From: Sambucus nigra
Taxonomy: Eukaryota; Streptophyta; Magnoliopsida; Dipsacales; Adoxaceae
DNA: 64,000 nucleotides
Assembly (NCBI GenBank): GCA_949130495.1
Contig: OX422208.1
Span: 639,696,523 to 639,760,522, forward strand
Reading direction: 5' to 3'
Positions 46,034 to 59,200 of this stretch are shown piece after piece; the stretch's first letter is position 1; each line of letters starts with the position of its first letter. The position numbers and the translations under genes were made by a program. Below the pieces are notes generated by a model. It made no database searches. It saw only the letters and a list, made by a program, of their open reading frames with translations, and was not told the DNA's origin.

Positions 46034-46048
46034 CTAAGGAGGAAAGTT
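46034..46048 (+). other. Polypurine tract of the LARD-like element
   Basis: CTAAGGAGGAAAGTT directly before the right LTR start TGTAATACCCC. Confidence 0.75.
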
Positions 46049-49000
46049 TGTAATACCCCACCACGATAAATAGGTTAAAACATATATAAATTAGATATAT
46101 GGAGGAATTCATTATAGGTATAAAGAAAAACATTGGATTATGGATTTTATTCAAAAGTATGGGATTATAAAGTATATAAATTATATAAGTCATCTTAAGA
46201 CTTTAAGAAACTGTTTGGGGACAAATTTTAGAAACGTAAGAAGATAGAATGACAGAAGGAAAATAAGAAATATCCACCTGCCGCTCAAATGATATGAAGG
46301 TCGGTCAAGCGAGGAGCGTAGGTCGCTCGAATGATGGCAACAGTCATTTAAACAACTGACTAATTGTGTCAGGCAAGCGTCAGGTTACGTGCATTGTCGA
46401 ACGTTCCTTAGTGGGTTTTGAGCTCACGTTAGTATGGATGGAAACCATTGGGTAGATTAATCAGTGAGTGAGATGTGAGTTCTCGACAACAAATATGACA
46501 TTTATGTTGTCACTTGTAGAGCCATTGGATGTTATTTTTTGTCGTTCAAGAGAGGGTTTATACCTATTATGGAAACTGTTATGAGGATAGGATTTCTATT
46601 TTTACGGTGTCAGCTTCGTTCGTTGGGTTATAAGAGAGGTGTGAGGGTAGTGACCCACAGAGAAAATTGCCTCCTTCATTTCCTCTCAACTCTCTCAAAC
46701 ATTTCTCTTTCTCTGTGTCCATAGGCCGCTCTACTTTCTTATAGTATAATAAACACCCGCGCACCAACCTATTATGTCCAACACTGTTAAGCTAGAGTTT
46801 TAAAGAGAGGTACGCAATATTATGTGGCTATTGGAGTCTTGTTGATGTGTTATTGGAGACATTTTTAGAAGACGATAAACATATAATAATGGAGGTTTGA
46901 AGAGGGTTTTAATGGTGCTTTACTTGGAGTGTGTTTGAGCTACCATGGAGACCTATTTTGTGGAGATTTTGTGTTTCCCTTTAAGTCCACCTTTGAAGGT
47001 GGGGGAGTCATACATCTTCATCACCAACACCACTTTCGAGTCATTTAGGTGGGCAATCTACTCTTCTTGTATTTGAGACTCTATTTGATATATATTGTAG
47101 TCTTATTATTGTTGATTAATAGTAGGATTATTATGATATAATGGTGTGTCCCTAGTAAACTTAAAATAGAACAATGTTTATTGAATAAGAATTGTAGAAA
47201 AATATTATTGTGCATATTTTCTAGTAAGTCTGAAAATAAACATTTTATGAAAATGTAAGAAAATGTCATTTTTGGTGTATTTTTAGTAAAAAGAAAAAAT
47301 GAACATTTTATAAGGATAAAAATGTAGGAAAATACTATTTGTGTATATTTATAAAAAAAAATGATAATTTTGTTGGAAATAAGGAATAAGTAATTATTTT
47401 AAGGTTTTGAAATAATGAAACATGATATATTTTGTAGAAAATGGGCATTTCTAGAAGTATTGGTGTTAAATATTTTATGGAATAAAATATTTGAAAATAA
47501 ATAATTATTCGGCAAATAATTGGTAAAAAAATTTGTTTAAACCATGTAGTAGGATTTTGGGGTTTAAAATCCATCCTCTTATGCATATAAACTCGTAGTA
47601 TTTCGACATAAAATGTATAAATAGGTTTAAAGAAGATTATGTTGGGTTTAAACAAGAAATAGTAAAAGTTGAGATTTTAGTCATCAAAGTATGTGTAATT
47701 GGTACTAAAGGACATAATGTGTATAAAGTTGAAGGACTACAAGTCAAATAAAAACAAATGATCATTTTCTTAAAAAATTAGTCTGAAGTGTGAATGTATT
47801 TCTTGAACAAAGATGTAAAAAATATGAATGTGGATAAAAACTATTGATTAAGTGTTAATGGGAAAATATGGAATAGTTAGTGAGTGTAACTTACAAATAT
47901 TGAGAAATATTAACATTTATGAAATTAAAAGGAAATAAAGATATAAGAAGTGCTTCCAATCAAGTAAAAGAATACTCAAAGTGTAAAAAGGTATTAAAGG
48001 GTTAAAACACTTAAGAAGTTGGTGTGTATAACTTAATAGTGTTTGGGACGAAAATAACACTTATGAGAAAGGATTAAAAGTGTGATTTGGAAACAAATGG
48101 GTAAAATGGTAATTTTACTTAAAGTGGGACAATTTTATGAAATAAAAATGTTGGAAAGGGTGTTAAATAAAGTGGTCCTAAAAGAATATGGTTTTGGAAT
48201 AAAAAAATCGAGGTTGACACAAAATAGTGAATTTTCAATGGTAAAACAAATTGGGGCGGTAAAGTCCGGAGTTTTTACTTTGGCAGGGTAAAAAAGAAAG
48301 GAAATAATGTGGACATTGTAAAATAAAATGTTGAAATACATTAAAGCAATCAGATGACACCGGGATAAATCAAGAAGGGCCCGGAGCCCTTGGGTGAAAG
48401 TCCCTAAAACACTGGCCAGAGGATATGGTGCGCATAGCCGTCGGTGTAGAGCCCGTGTAAGTACGCGGTATTGGAAGATTTTGAGAAATGTTAAATGAAA
48501 TATGGAACATATCGAGAAATGGATTGTGTAGAAAATGTGTTAAAACAACCTAACTTGAATGAATGTAAAGTAAATACGTAAATCTAGTAATGTCCATAAA
48601 GGATAGGAAAAAGGATTAAAGAAAATGGACAAATGGGTGGTTTAGAAACCTAAATGGTTAAACCATTACTTAACACAATAATGTGTTGTAAAAAGGGTTT
48701 TCAAAGATTAAATGTGAATTTGCTAACACGGTGAATGCATGTATTGGGATGGTGGTTTTTTTAATGAAAATACAAAGTGTATAGTAATGGATGGAAGGGG
48801 TTAAATTTCAGTAAATGAATGAGTTGGGGTAAATAAAGTGTAATGGGTTCAAGTATTTAACTGGGTGTGTTAAACAAGGTGAAATGCTAAGTATGAATAA
48901 AGGAAGCCTTTAATAGATTAAGGTAAACTAATCTGGATAAGTAAGGTTTTCGGAAGTAAAATGGTTAATACGTTGACATGGGTATTTTCAAAGGTATACA

Positions 49001-49420
49001 TATGTAGATATATACATATTTTTGCATGCAAGTGTTTATAGTGTGTGAGTATTACCTTCTGCCATTCATTTCTATACTGTTTATATAAATCACACTGGGC
49101 ATAAGCTCACGTCCCCACTTTGTTATGACAGGTTGGTAGCGAATCCGTAATTTGAGGGTGTTCTATAGATAAGTAAATTTTATTTATGTTTACGCTAGTA
49201 GCTTTGTTTACTTGGACTTTGCGGTACCCCCCCCCCCCCCCCATGGGTCCCTCGCGTAGTTTATCTTGAAACTTGAATCACATGCTAACAAGTGAAACGT
49301 CAAATAAAAAAACTGGACTTGTAACATTATATAGGTTGTTTCATTGCACTTCACACCTAACGTCTTATTCGGACCGGATCGACTCACAGGTAACTCACAA
49401 ATTCGGGTCGGGTCATTACA
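46049..49420 (+). repeat. 3' LTR of the LARD-like element (3372 bp)
   Basis: Partner of 33947-37251. It carries the mutated motif cluster (46298-46354), a conserved TATA-like box near 46627 and a C run of 16 at 49227-49242 where the left LTR has six C. Confidence 0.93.
49227..49242 (+). repeat. Poly-C run of 16
   Basis: Lies in the LARD right LTR between GCGGTA and ATGGGTCCC; the left LTR has CCCCCC at the matching place. Confidence 0.9.
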
Positions 49421-50473
49421 CCTAGTGATTAGTAACTCATCGTCATTGTTTTTCACTATCGTGACACCAAATTTCTTCGAGACCACTTGAACGGGACTGG
49501 CCCCTTGGCTATCAGAGATGGGATAAGTGATACCCGCATCAAGAAATTTTATCACCTCGGCCCAGACGACCTCTTTCATATCATGATTATGTCTACACTA
49601 TGATTTATAAGAATTTTTAGCATTGTATTCTAAATGTATCCTATGCGTGCACACCGAGGGACTTATCCCCTTAATGTCGGCTATGGTCCATCTTATGGAT
49701 GCCTTCTGTTCTTTGAGAACATGTAATAATTTACTTTCATGTTATTTGTCCAAGTCAGATGCGAAGATAACAGACAAGGTGTCAGAAGGTCCTAAGAACC
49801 TATACTCAAGCATTACAGGCTGTGGTTTCAATTCAAGCTCGGGGGCTTTCTCAATCGAGGGTGGAATAGGTGACGTGGAAAGTGAGAGTGGCTCGGGTTT
49901 ACAATTCTAACTTTTGACTTCCATGATGGGTATGGAGTCGAGGAGGGCATTCCATTCCTCGATTGATTGTTTAACATCAAATTCAGACCCGAAAAAGGCG
50001 AGACTTACTGCTAAAGGGTCATCATTATAAGTTTTCTCAAAAGTCTTTTGGACGATATTATCAATCATGCCGACATCCATGGGTTAATCATCATTGGGTG
50101 GTTGTTTGGCCAAATTGAACACGTTAACGTCCATAGTCATGGTTTCGAAGCATTTGTTAAATTGTTTTAATACGACACCTAATGACGGCATCAGATGTCG
50201 CAAAGAAAGGACAACCCAAAATAATAGGGATTTGTACATTTTGCACTTGTTAGGTGTCCAAGACATTGAATCGATAGAAAATACAAAGTCACCCACCTTA
50301 ATTACTATGTACTCGATGATACCTCTTGGATTTTTTATAGAATGGTCGATTAAGGATAAGGTAATTCTAGTTAGCTTCAACTCCCCCAAACTTAGTTTCT
50401 CGTACACTATATACGGCAGAAGGTTAATGCTTGCTCCTAAGCCTAAAAGGGATTTCCCAATAATGTACTCCAC
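49421..50473 (-). pseudogene. pol: Athila-like protease and RT N-terminus
   Basis: On the minus strand, aspartic protease at 50084-50473: SLLGLGASINLLPYIVYEKL, where the usual DLGAS has Gly for the catalytic Asp; then IKNPRGIIEYIVIKVGDFVF. A linker with FLGPSDTLSVIF and ISPSVCTHRIHLE follows (Athila text). RT starts at 49579-49421: EVVWAEVIKFLDAGITYPIS, SPVQVVSKKFGVTIVK, then LLITR at the CCTAG insertion site. The missing protease Asp and internal stops mean it is dead. The plus frame 50094-50486 is the antisense shadow. Confidence 0.87.
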
Positions 50474-52130
50474 TATCTTGATATAGATCGTTGGAGTACC
50501 TAGATCCTTATACTTGATATGATTTAGAGAGGAAATGATCTAGCTTTCTTGTTCAGTGAGAAAAGCTTTATTGGGTACGTTAGTTCTTCTCTTGAAGGTA
50601 CAAAGGTCCTTCAAAAATTTAGCGTAGGACGGGACTTATTTAATAGCATCAAGTAGTGGAATATTTATTTGTACTTTCTTAACTACTTACAACACCTTAT
50701 TAACTTGCCCTTTTTTTCTTTTGGGGCACTAAACGTTGAGAAAATGAAGCTTTGGGGACATAGGTCTCTACAGATGGCTCAGAAGATGAGGGTGAGGAGG
50801 AAGTTGGATCCATGGGTGGATCTTCTTACGTTTTGTGGATTTAATCTCGGCGGGTGGTGAAACATTTTTCTCTACTTACTTGTTAGACCTATGCTTGATG
50901 ATGTCTATCGCATGCTCTTGAGTGTGTGACGCGCTCGTGTAATCTTGAATAACAAATTAACCCCTGTTCCTGTGACCCTATGAATTGGGTTTAGGATGAC
51001 TTGAGAATCTTCCCTTATTCCTCTCACTCAATGAGTTCGCTAGTGAGCTCAGTTGAACCTCGAGTTTATTAATGGCTTATTTATTCACGTGCTTGCTTTG
51101 TTGGGTGGATTGGAGGACATTTTGAGTGTTTTACTGGAATTTAAGGGTACTTTGGGTAATAAGGTTCATCGTATCCTTTAAAGATTGGATGTTTTAGGGA
51201 GAGGGATACGCTGGTACGGGGGTGTTGAGGGTGGGTTACCAGAAGATTCACCTTTTGACCCTTGGACCACAAAATACTGGGTTAGTCTTGCCACCCCGAA
51301 TTCTACGCATTATAATGTGGGTACTTTGGCATATTTTGGTAGATTGAATTGGCTTGCTCGGTGAGTGACTTATGGACTATAAGGGCATGGAAGTTATCAA
51401 CTAAGTGGTCGAATGTTTCACAAAGTATACACATGGGAGAACCTACATGTTGCACGGCCATAGGTGCATTTTAATTGCCATCTTTGCTCGTCTCTAAAGC
51501 ATCTAAATGTTAGGACAATGTCGCCACATTGGCATTTAAATCATAACTTTGTTCGACTTGATGACTGAAATCCTCATATAACGTGGTGTACCTCGATTAT
51601 CTATTGGGTTCAATGTTACATAGTGACTCAAGCATAGTTCGAGTATTACAATCAAACCCTTCGTACAAAATTTGGACTTGGCATCCCATCTCAATCCCAT
51701 GGTGTGGACTTTGAAGTAACAAGTCCTTAAATTATTCCAAATACATCCACAAGTATTTTCCTTCCTTCTGGTTAAACGTGTTGATGGAGTGGCGTATCGA
51801 CACCGTCTTTTGGTTGGGAAAGAATTTCTGCAGGAAGGTGACACTCATTTGGTTCCAAGCGATGATGGATTAGGGTTTCAATGAGTTAAACCAACTGTTA
51901 GCTTTATCTTTCAATGAGAACTGTAATAATTTAATTTAACAATCTCGTTAGTGATTTTTTGGTACATAATGGTCCCCCATATCTCCTCGAATTCATTAAC
52001 TTGAAGGTAGGGATCCTCTTTTTTGGTACCTCAAAACACGGGCAACAATTGGATTGTTCCCGAACGGAATTGGAAATTGTTTGTGTTGTGCTCAAATAGA
52101 CGTATACACGACAGTTGACTACAACTAGTC
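50474..52130 (-). pseudogene. gag: Athila-like gag, degenerate
   Basis: Capsid-like text on the minus strand: EDPYLQVNEFEEIWGTIM near 52000, KDKANSWFNSL-like near 51900, WNQMSVTFLQKFFPNQKT near 51840, then LWMYLE and a YEGF block near 51660, all colinear with gypsy gag proteins (Retrotrans_gag). The coding is shifted among frames and has many stops; the 102-codon frame at 51536-51844 is partly off-frame. Gag would package element RNA. It is followed by protease at 50473. Confidence 0.78.
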
Positions 52131-52378
52131 AGATAAAGGTAATCTTTAAGGGTATATGGTGCTAACTCGTATCCTATCTCAGTGAATATAAAAAGTCTAC
52201 CTACGTAAGTATCGATAATGCTAGACTCCGTACTCGAAAAATGACCGGTGTGATCACAAAACCAACTTCGTATACACTGAGCTCACTCAAATTTTTCTCT
52301 CTTTTTCTTTTTCCTTTTCTTTTCCTTTTTGTCTTTTTCATTTTTCATGTGAAAAATATTTGACTTAAACCACGTAGT
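52131..52378 (-). other. Athila leader, proximal part
   Basis: Non-coding 5' leader between gag and the Tekay-type insertion. It has an AAAAAGAAAAAGAGAG purine-rich stretch on the minus strand. Confidence 0.5.
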
Positions 52379-53609
52379 TGTGACACCCCGCCCAATTAAA
52401 TACTGGGTGTCCAGTCCTTTATAAAATTTAAAATAGATTATCCGGTTAGTTCGTTCTTAGCATCACTGTCGAAAAACAATTTTTTTATTAACCACTTAAT
52501 AATTAATTAAGCTAGTGTCAAAACATTTTCCCTTTAGTAAAAATTATTAAATTTAAATCATTAAATACATTTAACATTTTCACGAACAAATGAATAATGA
52601 ATAAAACACTATCTGATTGAATGTAAAGAAACAGTAGTTCCAGTTACATAAAAATCCAGACCAACAAAATGTAATTTTACTAGATCCGACGGAATACTGA
52701 TTATGTAAAAGAAATGTGTACAATGTCTCTCTGACATACAAAAATGAGAATGGGCTACACCTACCCTAAATGGAAGGTCTAAAAAATAAAACTGAGATGA
52801 TAGAAGTGGAAGCGTCTAAATATGAGGACCTTCAACTCCCACAATAGCTACAGCATGTCAAATGGTCCGAAAGTCTAAACTTGGAGTTCCTGTGGCTGGA
52901 CACCTAAAATAAAATACAACAAGAGAAAAGAGATTTTTCGAAACACGGGTCAGACCACGAGTGTAAAACATTTTAAAATAATTTAGCAAGTATTTAAAAA
53001 TTTCAATAAAGCAAATATTATGTGCATGTTAGCTTTTCGATCACTCACTTGAGATACTCACCTCTCGACTATTATGCACTCCTAATGTATACTTCTAACT
53101 CATACTAGATACGCTATCACACTTAACTATCTTAAATTGATTCCCTTACTATGACATCGAAGTCATTATGCCAACCCATACTGCCCGAATAATACTTTCT
53201 TACATTTCCATTATTAATCAATTGAACTCAAGTACCTCATTAATTATTTAAGTTTTCGCATCCTTAAATAATATTATATGTCGTAATATTTATCATTTAT
53301 GAAGAAACACGGTATAATAATCACAAGTGTACATATGTACATTACTATCATAACATATATACTAATACATCACCCTTAAAGGCTAAACCTGTGGTGCATA
53401 CATACTCTGCTTTCAGATCCTGGTACATCACGTACATAAGGATTCCAAATCATTGTGAAATCGTATAAATAATAATCACACATATTGAATGAGAACATAG
53501 CTCCAAGCCTATGGGTTACGTACATACCTATGTACCCATATAACCATTATCACTATTATTCTCACATAGAACCCGTGCCTAGGTTCTATGTTCTGAGGCA
53601 CCAATCTAA

Positions 53610-53631
53610 CCCCCCCCCCCCCCCCCCCCCC
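53610..53631 (+). repeat. Poly-C run of 22
   Basis: Within the Tekay-type LTR, between ATCTAA and GAAGGCTC. Confidence 0.9.
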
Positions 53632-54009
53632 GAAGGCTCTTTAAGATAAGACTGTCCTCCCTTTAAGACACCCCCGTGATAACAAGTATGGTATGTATGT
53701 CATACACAGAATTAATAGCACTATAGGTATTCACACAAACCCATCAAGATCATTAGATATACACACAACCAAGTATTTTTAGTTCATACATAGTATTACT
53801 CTCACTACTACTTACGATATATTTATTTAATTACGAATACTCTCTCTCGTAATTCTCAAAGATAATTCACCACTCCAAACACCTTAATTTTTTATTCCCA
53901 AATAACTTTAATAATTATGCCCTATACCGAAATAAGTTCCACATTATTTAATCTCACTCGAATTAACCACACTACAAAAATTGGAACCCAAAACGAATTT
54001 TCCAGGAAT

Positions 54010-54135
54010 CGTATCATATCGCTCAAATGAGACTACATGTCGTTTGAATGAGATAGCAGGTCTTTTGAACGACCTCTTCGCGTGAGATGCCATCTCGCTC
54101 TAACGAGGCCCCATCTCATTCGAACGAGACGACAC
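54010..54135 (-). promoter_or_regulatory. Cluster of TCGTTYRAACGA-like motifs
   Basis: The plus strand has ATCGCTCAAATGAGA, TGTCGTTTGAATGAGA, TCTTTTGAACGACC, CTCGCTCTAACGAGG and CTCATTCGAACGAGAC in 126 bp. This is the densest cluster in the window. I see no convincing TATA box next to it. Confidence 0.55.
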
Positions 54136-55229
54136 CTTTTCAACCCCTAACTATACCTGTTGCGTTTTTCCGCCATTAACACCCTAACACCTATAATGTT
54201 TAATCCCCAACTCCCAGCAATCAATTCCAAACACAATTTCAACATATAGGGACGATTTTTACCAACTTGACCAACAGCCCTAAAATTCAAATTTCCCAAA
54301 TTCCTAAAAATTGGAATCCTAGTTCATCAATATTCAATTTAAAAATTCTAATCCCCGATTTAATCTTCAATGTTCATCATAAATTCATGATTATTCTTCT
54401 AACTACATGAAAAAATTAATTTCATATCAATTCAGTCCAAATTTATGTGTTCCAAAATTACCGTTCATCAAAGTTCCATAAAATTCAAAGGTGTTTATTA
54501 CCTACACTAACATGAACATGATTATTGCTAAAAGATAGAAAGAATTAATCACTTGTCTCACGAAAGAAGGTTTTATTCGTTTATGTAGTTGGTATGGTTT
54601 CGATCCTCATTCTCCGATCTACGCGGTTGTGGTCTTAGTGGTGTAAAAGGTGCATTAGTGGTGGTTCTGGCCCTAGAAACCTCTCCTCCTCCATAATCCT
54701 TTTGGCCTCTATGTGTCTAACACTGATATCCCTAATCTAACCTACGTACATGATATATTAACCCTTTAATTTTTGTCACTAATTTAACTCCAAAAATACA
54801 AATTACTAAAACACCCTCTCGGGATACCGGTTACGTCTAAAACTTTCCCGAGACACAAACTAAACTCCCGAGTATACTTTTCTGACTATCTCAACCCTTT
54901 TGGACACATTGGCGTACTCAAAATGACCATGTGGTCAACTTATAAATATTTTACTTTTTTTCATTAATTTAGTCCTAACACGACTCGCACGCGTGTCCTG
55001 ACTTAATTACCATTATTGTCGTATTTCTCACCCGTGATAATTTTCATAAATTATCAATCATATTTTACTTTATTTGCTCAGTAATATTCAATATAGTTCT
55101 CATCAATAAACACCAACCCTTATCTCGCTAGTTAATATTTATTTCAATCCGGATTAATTATCAATTAATTTCCCGTACTTAATTTAATTAATTCAATATT
55201 TAAAAATCATAAAAATACGGGGTGTTACA

Positions 55230-55243
55230 TACTTCCCCCCTTA
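55230..55243 (-). other. Polypurine tract of the Tekay-type element
   Basis: The minus strand reads TAAGGGGGGAAGTA directly before TGTAACACCCC, preceded by GGAAGAAATTCCGTTG, as in chromovirus elements. Confidence 0.85.
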
Positions 55244-55244
55244 C

Positions 55245-56210
55245 AACGGAATTTCTTCCTGAAATTTGTAAGATAAAAGTATCCCTGGTAAAACTAACCC
55301 TGGATATTTTCCGCGCATCTCATCCTCGCATTCCCAAGTCGACTTCTTGACGTTATAGTGCTCCCACTGGACACGCATAAGTGGAACAACCTTTTACCTC
55401 AATCTCCTCTCGTTATGCTTTAGGATAGCCACCGATCGCTCTCATGTAAACTATCAGGATTTAAATCACTCTACTCCAGTGCAATGTGAGCGTGAGTCAA
55501 CTCATCCCGGAGATACCGTCTAAGTGTAGAAATATGGAACACATCATGTATACAATGCATGTGTTTCGGTAATCCCAGCATATATGCCACTGTTCTAATC
55601 CTCTTGATGGTAAGAAATGGCCCTACATAACTCGGTGACAACTTCCCCTTTTCCCAAATCGCATTATCCTTTCATCGGAGATACTCATAGTAAAACCTGA
55701 TCCCCCATAGTAAGCTCACCAAAGAACTGTTTGGCATCAGCGTAGGTTTTCTGTCTATCCTGAGTTACCCGTATACGACCCCAAATTATCTCTATCCTGG
55801 TCATAGTGTCCTGTATCAACTCTGGCCCTAGTAACTTATTTTTCCCCACCATTAACCAATATGCGGTAGAATGACAAGGTCTACTGTACAACACCTCAAA
55901 TGGGGCCATGCCAATTATAAACCTATAGGAGTTATTATATTCAAACTCCACCAGTGGAAAGTACTTCTCCCAACTTCCCTTAAATTCAAGGACACACATA
56001 CGCCACCTATCCTCTAATATCTGATTAGTCCACGCAATCTGCGGGTAATACGCCTGCTGAACCATAACTCAACACCCATAGCCTCTTAGAAACACTCCCA
56101 AAACTCGAGGCATGAAACCTTGTCCCGTTTAGACACAATATCAACTGTCACCCTATGAAATTTCACTATCTCAGTATCATCTTGTTATTCTCACTTTATC
56201 TCTACTAAAG
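55245..56210 (-). pseudogene. int: Tekay-type integrase end and chromodomain
   Basis: On the minus strand, integrase core remnants near 56120-56200 (VDIVSKRDKV, then FWECF), AYYPQ with the catalytic Glu region altered (QTDGQ/E has become IAWTN), ILEDRWRMCVLEFKGSWEKY, LVEFEYNNSY, IGMAPFEVLYSRPC and LLGPELIQDT (open at 55685-56065). Next come a GPF-like SYVGPFLTIKRI, HDVFHISTLRRYL and a chromodomain remnant with VQWEHYNVKKSTWECEDEMR and KYPGL (about 55300-55400). Chromodomains steer integration to heterochromatin. Frameshifts and stops show that it is inactive. Confidence 0.87.
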
Positions 56211-59200
56211 ACATCTTGTAGTTTAATGGTCTTCCCTTACCACTCCATTCTAGATAATAATTCGCTTTAGTCACCACCTATGAATATATTATATCAATTT
56301 ATCTAATGATTCCCCTCGAAACTTACATGATACGTTGAAATTTTTTTCCGTTTTGTCATTAATATGAGCCTCTCTACACATGTCTAAAGTATTTACTCTG
56401 CTGGGAAAAATTTCTAACAGTCCCCCATGTGTTAATTCTCATAATCATTATTTTTCCTCACACATAAATGTCCACCTCTTTAATATTTTTCGAACATTAC
56501 GCGGTTCTCCATGTCCTTTCATTAATGGTGCTCTTTAGTCTGATGGTCTATTCACTACCATTCGGACTAATGATCCATTTGCTCGTGGGAGATATTTTCA
56601 ATAATACTCGTCTACTCATGATAGACTTTAAGATCTTATAAATTTTTTTTGACGTAGTCCTCGTCATATTACTGAGCGACTATTGATTTTTCTCAAGAAT
56701 TTACATTGTACATTCCTCATACTTTACACCCCTATAACCTTCCTCATCCTACTACCCTTCTGTCTCTAGTGATCCCCTTGCTCACTAAAAAATTTTGTTA
56801 CCCCATTATTTCATTATAGTTGTACCTCAACTTTTTTCATACATCTACGTGTATTCCTGTGTTTTCATTTTTTCTCCCCGTAATTATTTTCAAAGGCATT
56901 ATTAACTAGGGAGCCCATACACCCTATACCCCGTGCATTTCAACACACCTATACTAAATGTTATACCTTTATCTCGAACTATGCCTCACATACTTGGTAT
57001 GGCTACATAGTAGGGTCATACTCGACCACCTTATATTTACCACTTAATTATAACGTAGTTCGTCCCACCGGTCTGCTCCTGTGGTCAACTATTTATAACA
57101 TTTTTGCATTTTAATACTACGACTTTACCGACCTTAATTCGTAGTATAACTATTATCTCACAATTATAACTAGATATACGTGTAATAAATATGGTACCAA
57201 ACCCATGCACTAAAGAAAAAACATCTCCCAACTCCCAACTCCAACCGTTCGTTAAGTTTCATGCGTGGGATGTCTTGCAAGCAAAATCGAAACAAGGAAC
57301 CCCCTGATAAACTACTATCTAACATTGTTGGTCGTCGATATTTGTTAAGTCCTTAGTGCATAACATGTACTTGTGAATTTCCGTCTGCGGACATAAAAGT
57401 CTACACGTCCACTCTCATGTCTCTAAGATGACCATTTACATGGCGCTCTCATTATCACTAAGTTCTCAAAGCTAAATAATTTAGCGAGCTATATCCCTCC
57501 ACTCCACAATAAATTAATATACCATAAATCTAATCAGTAAAAGTCCCTACTCATTGGGATCAAATATAATAAGACAACATACTCACAGAAGTCTATAATA
57601 TAATACAATATATATACACGCTCAACCCTCTTTCAGGTGGTGCCTCGCAAACCAAAATATATTACACTGAAAATAATGAGTATGATAGTCTTAACGCACA
57701 ATTTTCTATAAGTCATTACACAATATAATAATAACATGCTCTACTATTATAACATCCAAAAAGGAACGAAAATTGGTATGTAATAGACATACAAATTCTT
57801 TTAGTGTCTGCACCTGCTCCTCCCTGGAGTTGACACAAAAGTCTCGCTACCCAATGGTAGTCATATACATAATAAGGCTACTATCGCCAGCACGCCCACT
57901 AATTCGATGTACACTCAAATTATAGTGTTACTAGTTAATTATTGTAACTCATCCATGTCACCTGAAGTGTCATAACTGGCTTATAAGGGTAAGGCAATTA
58001 TTCTATACCCATTTGTCGTCTACCTTGCACAGTTAATGGGTCCCTGAGCCTAACTCTCGTGCCGAAACTGACCCATTGTTCGGTTATAACGGTTATTTAT
58101 CCCATATCTCATCATGTGGTTTCCATATATTCGGCTTTGGGAAAAATCTCTTTATGAAGTCCGTCACTCCATAACCGTAAAAACTTTCCAGAGAAACTCT
58201 CTCGCTTTTAGCCCTGGCCCTACTGGCCTCCCTTAAAAATCTCCTTAGCCCTGACGGTGTGAGGAATGGAGATGTTGTTATTATCGTTAAGGTCCTTCCT
58301 GTTCCTACCTAAACCTAATGATTTTGAGGTTAATAACCTCTGGCCTAACTCTCTGAGATTGATACTCTTTCTAGGAATCTCTCTCATGATGTTATTATGT
58401 CCCACTGGCATCGTTTTCCTTTACTTTCCCAGTCCAAATGCTCTCACTTTCCAGATGTGGATTAGTTTAATACCAGTGGTTCTACTCACAACCTATAGGA
58501 CACCTTTATGTGTCCATTCACTATCTCGATCCCACAGGCCATGTCGATGTGTCGTTCTCTCAAACCTAGCAGTCTTACCTCCGATTGCTACTCCTGTTGT
58601 CCCTTTGTCTGCGCTATCCCTATGGAACTTATTGCTAGTCTTGATAGCCCTGACTAAATCCACCGTAACTCGGTAAGAAATCAAATTATCTAAAGAATTT
58701 GCATGGGTAACTTACTAGGTATACCCTCTTGTGGTGCCACATTGGTACCAATAAATTCAGTGTCACTTTCTATTTATATTTTGCAATCTTCATGGCTTCC
58801 TTCTCTGAGAAGTGTTGATGTACTCTAGTAAACGAATGGCGTTGATGACACCGACCCTAGTCACCTTAGTCGTATCTCCCATTAATGCTTGGTTGCTTTA
58901 CCCACGAGTCCATTTTCAACTTACGAACCCTTTTAATTCTCCATATCACTTTCTTCGGTTATGAAGTTCGTTAAATAAACTAACTTATCTCTTACGGTCA
59001 ACCTCTACCTGATTTACTGGTGATAAGTCTGCAATTCCATTTGCATTCCTGTGTGCACAGAGGATGGAAAGTCTTACGGTCAAACCATACCCAACCTTTC
59101 GTTTAATTCTACATATATTGCTTTATAAGTGGTGGTTGACTATCACCGCTCTATGCTGCTCCAAAGAGCTAAATATTTTATCCAAAATTTAATTCGGAGT

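Larger units (their letters stand above)
33947..49420 (+). mobile_element. LARD-like LTR retrotransposon with nested LINE
   Basis: LTRs at 33947-37251 and 46049-49420 start TGTAATA and end TTGCA or TTACA. Outside are CCTAG copies (33942-33946 and 49421-49425). A PBS follows the left LTR and a purine tract precedes the right LTR, so it is on the plus strand. The interior without the LINE is about 3.3 kb and shows no gag, protease, RT or integrase text. Very long LTRs plus a non-coding interior fit large retrotransposon derivatives (LARDs), which depend on a coding partner. The TGTAATACCCC start and GGGTCGGGTCATT end resemble Tekay-type gypsy LTRs, the likely parent. Confidence 0.9.
52379..55229 (-). 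repeat. 3' LTR of the Tekay-type element (2851 bp)
   Basis: The minus strand starts TGTAACACCCCGTATTTT at 55229 and ends GGGCGGGGTGTCACA at 52379. It contains the motif cluster at 54010-54135 and a poly-C run. No gene. Confidence 0.9.

Noticed and set aside
50094..50486. 130-codon plus frame
   Set aside because: It is antisense to the Athila protease, which has the recognisable motifs.
58266..58676. 136-codon plus frame in the Tekay-type core
   Set aside because: No recognisable domain, opposite frames of similar quality, and a hydrophobic, Ser-rich composition typical of chance frames.
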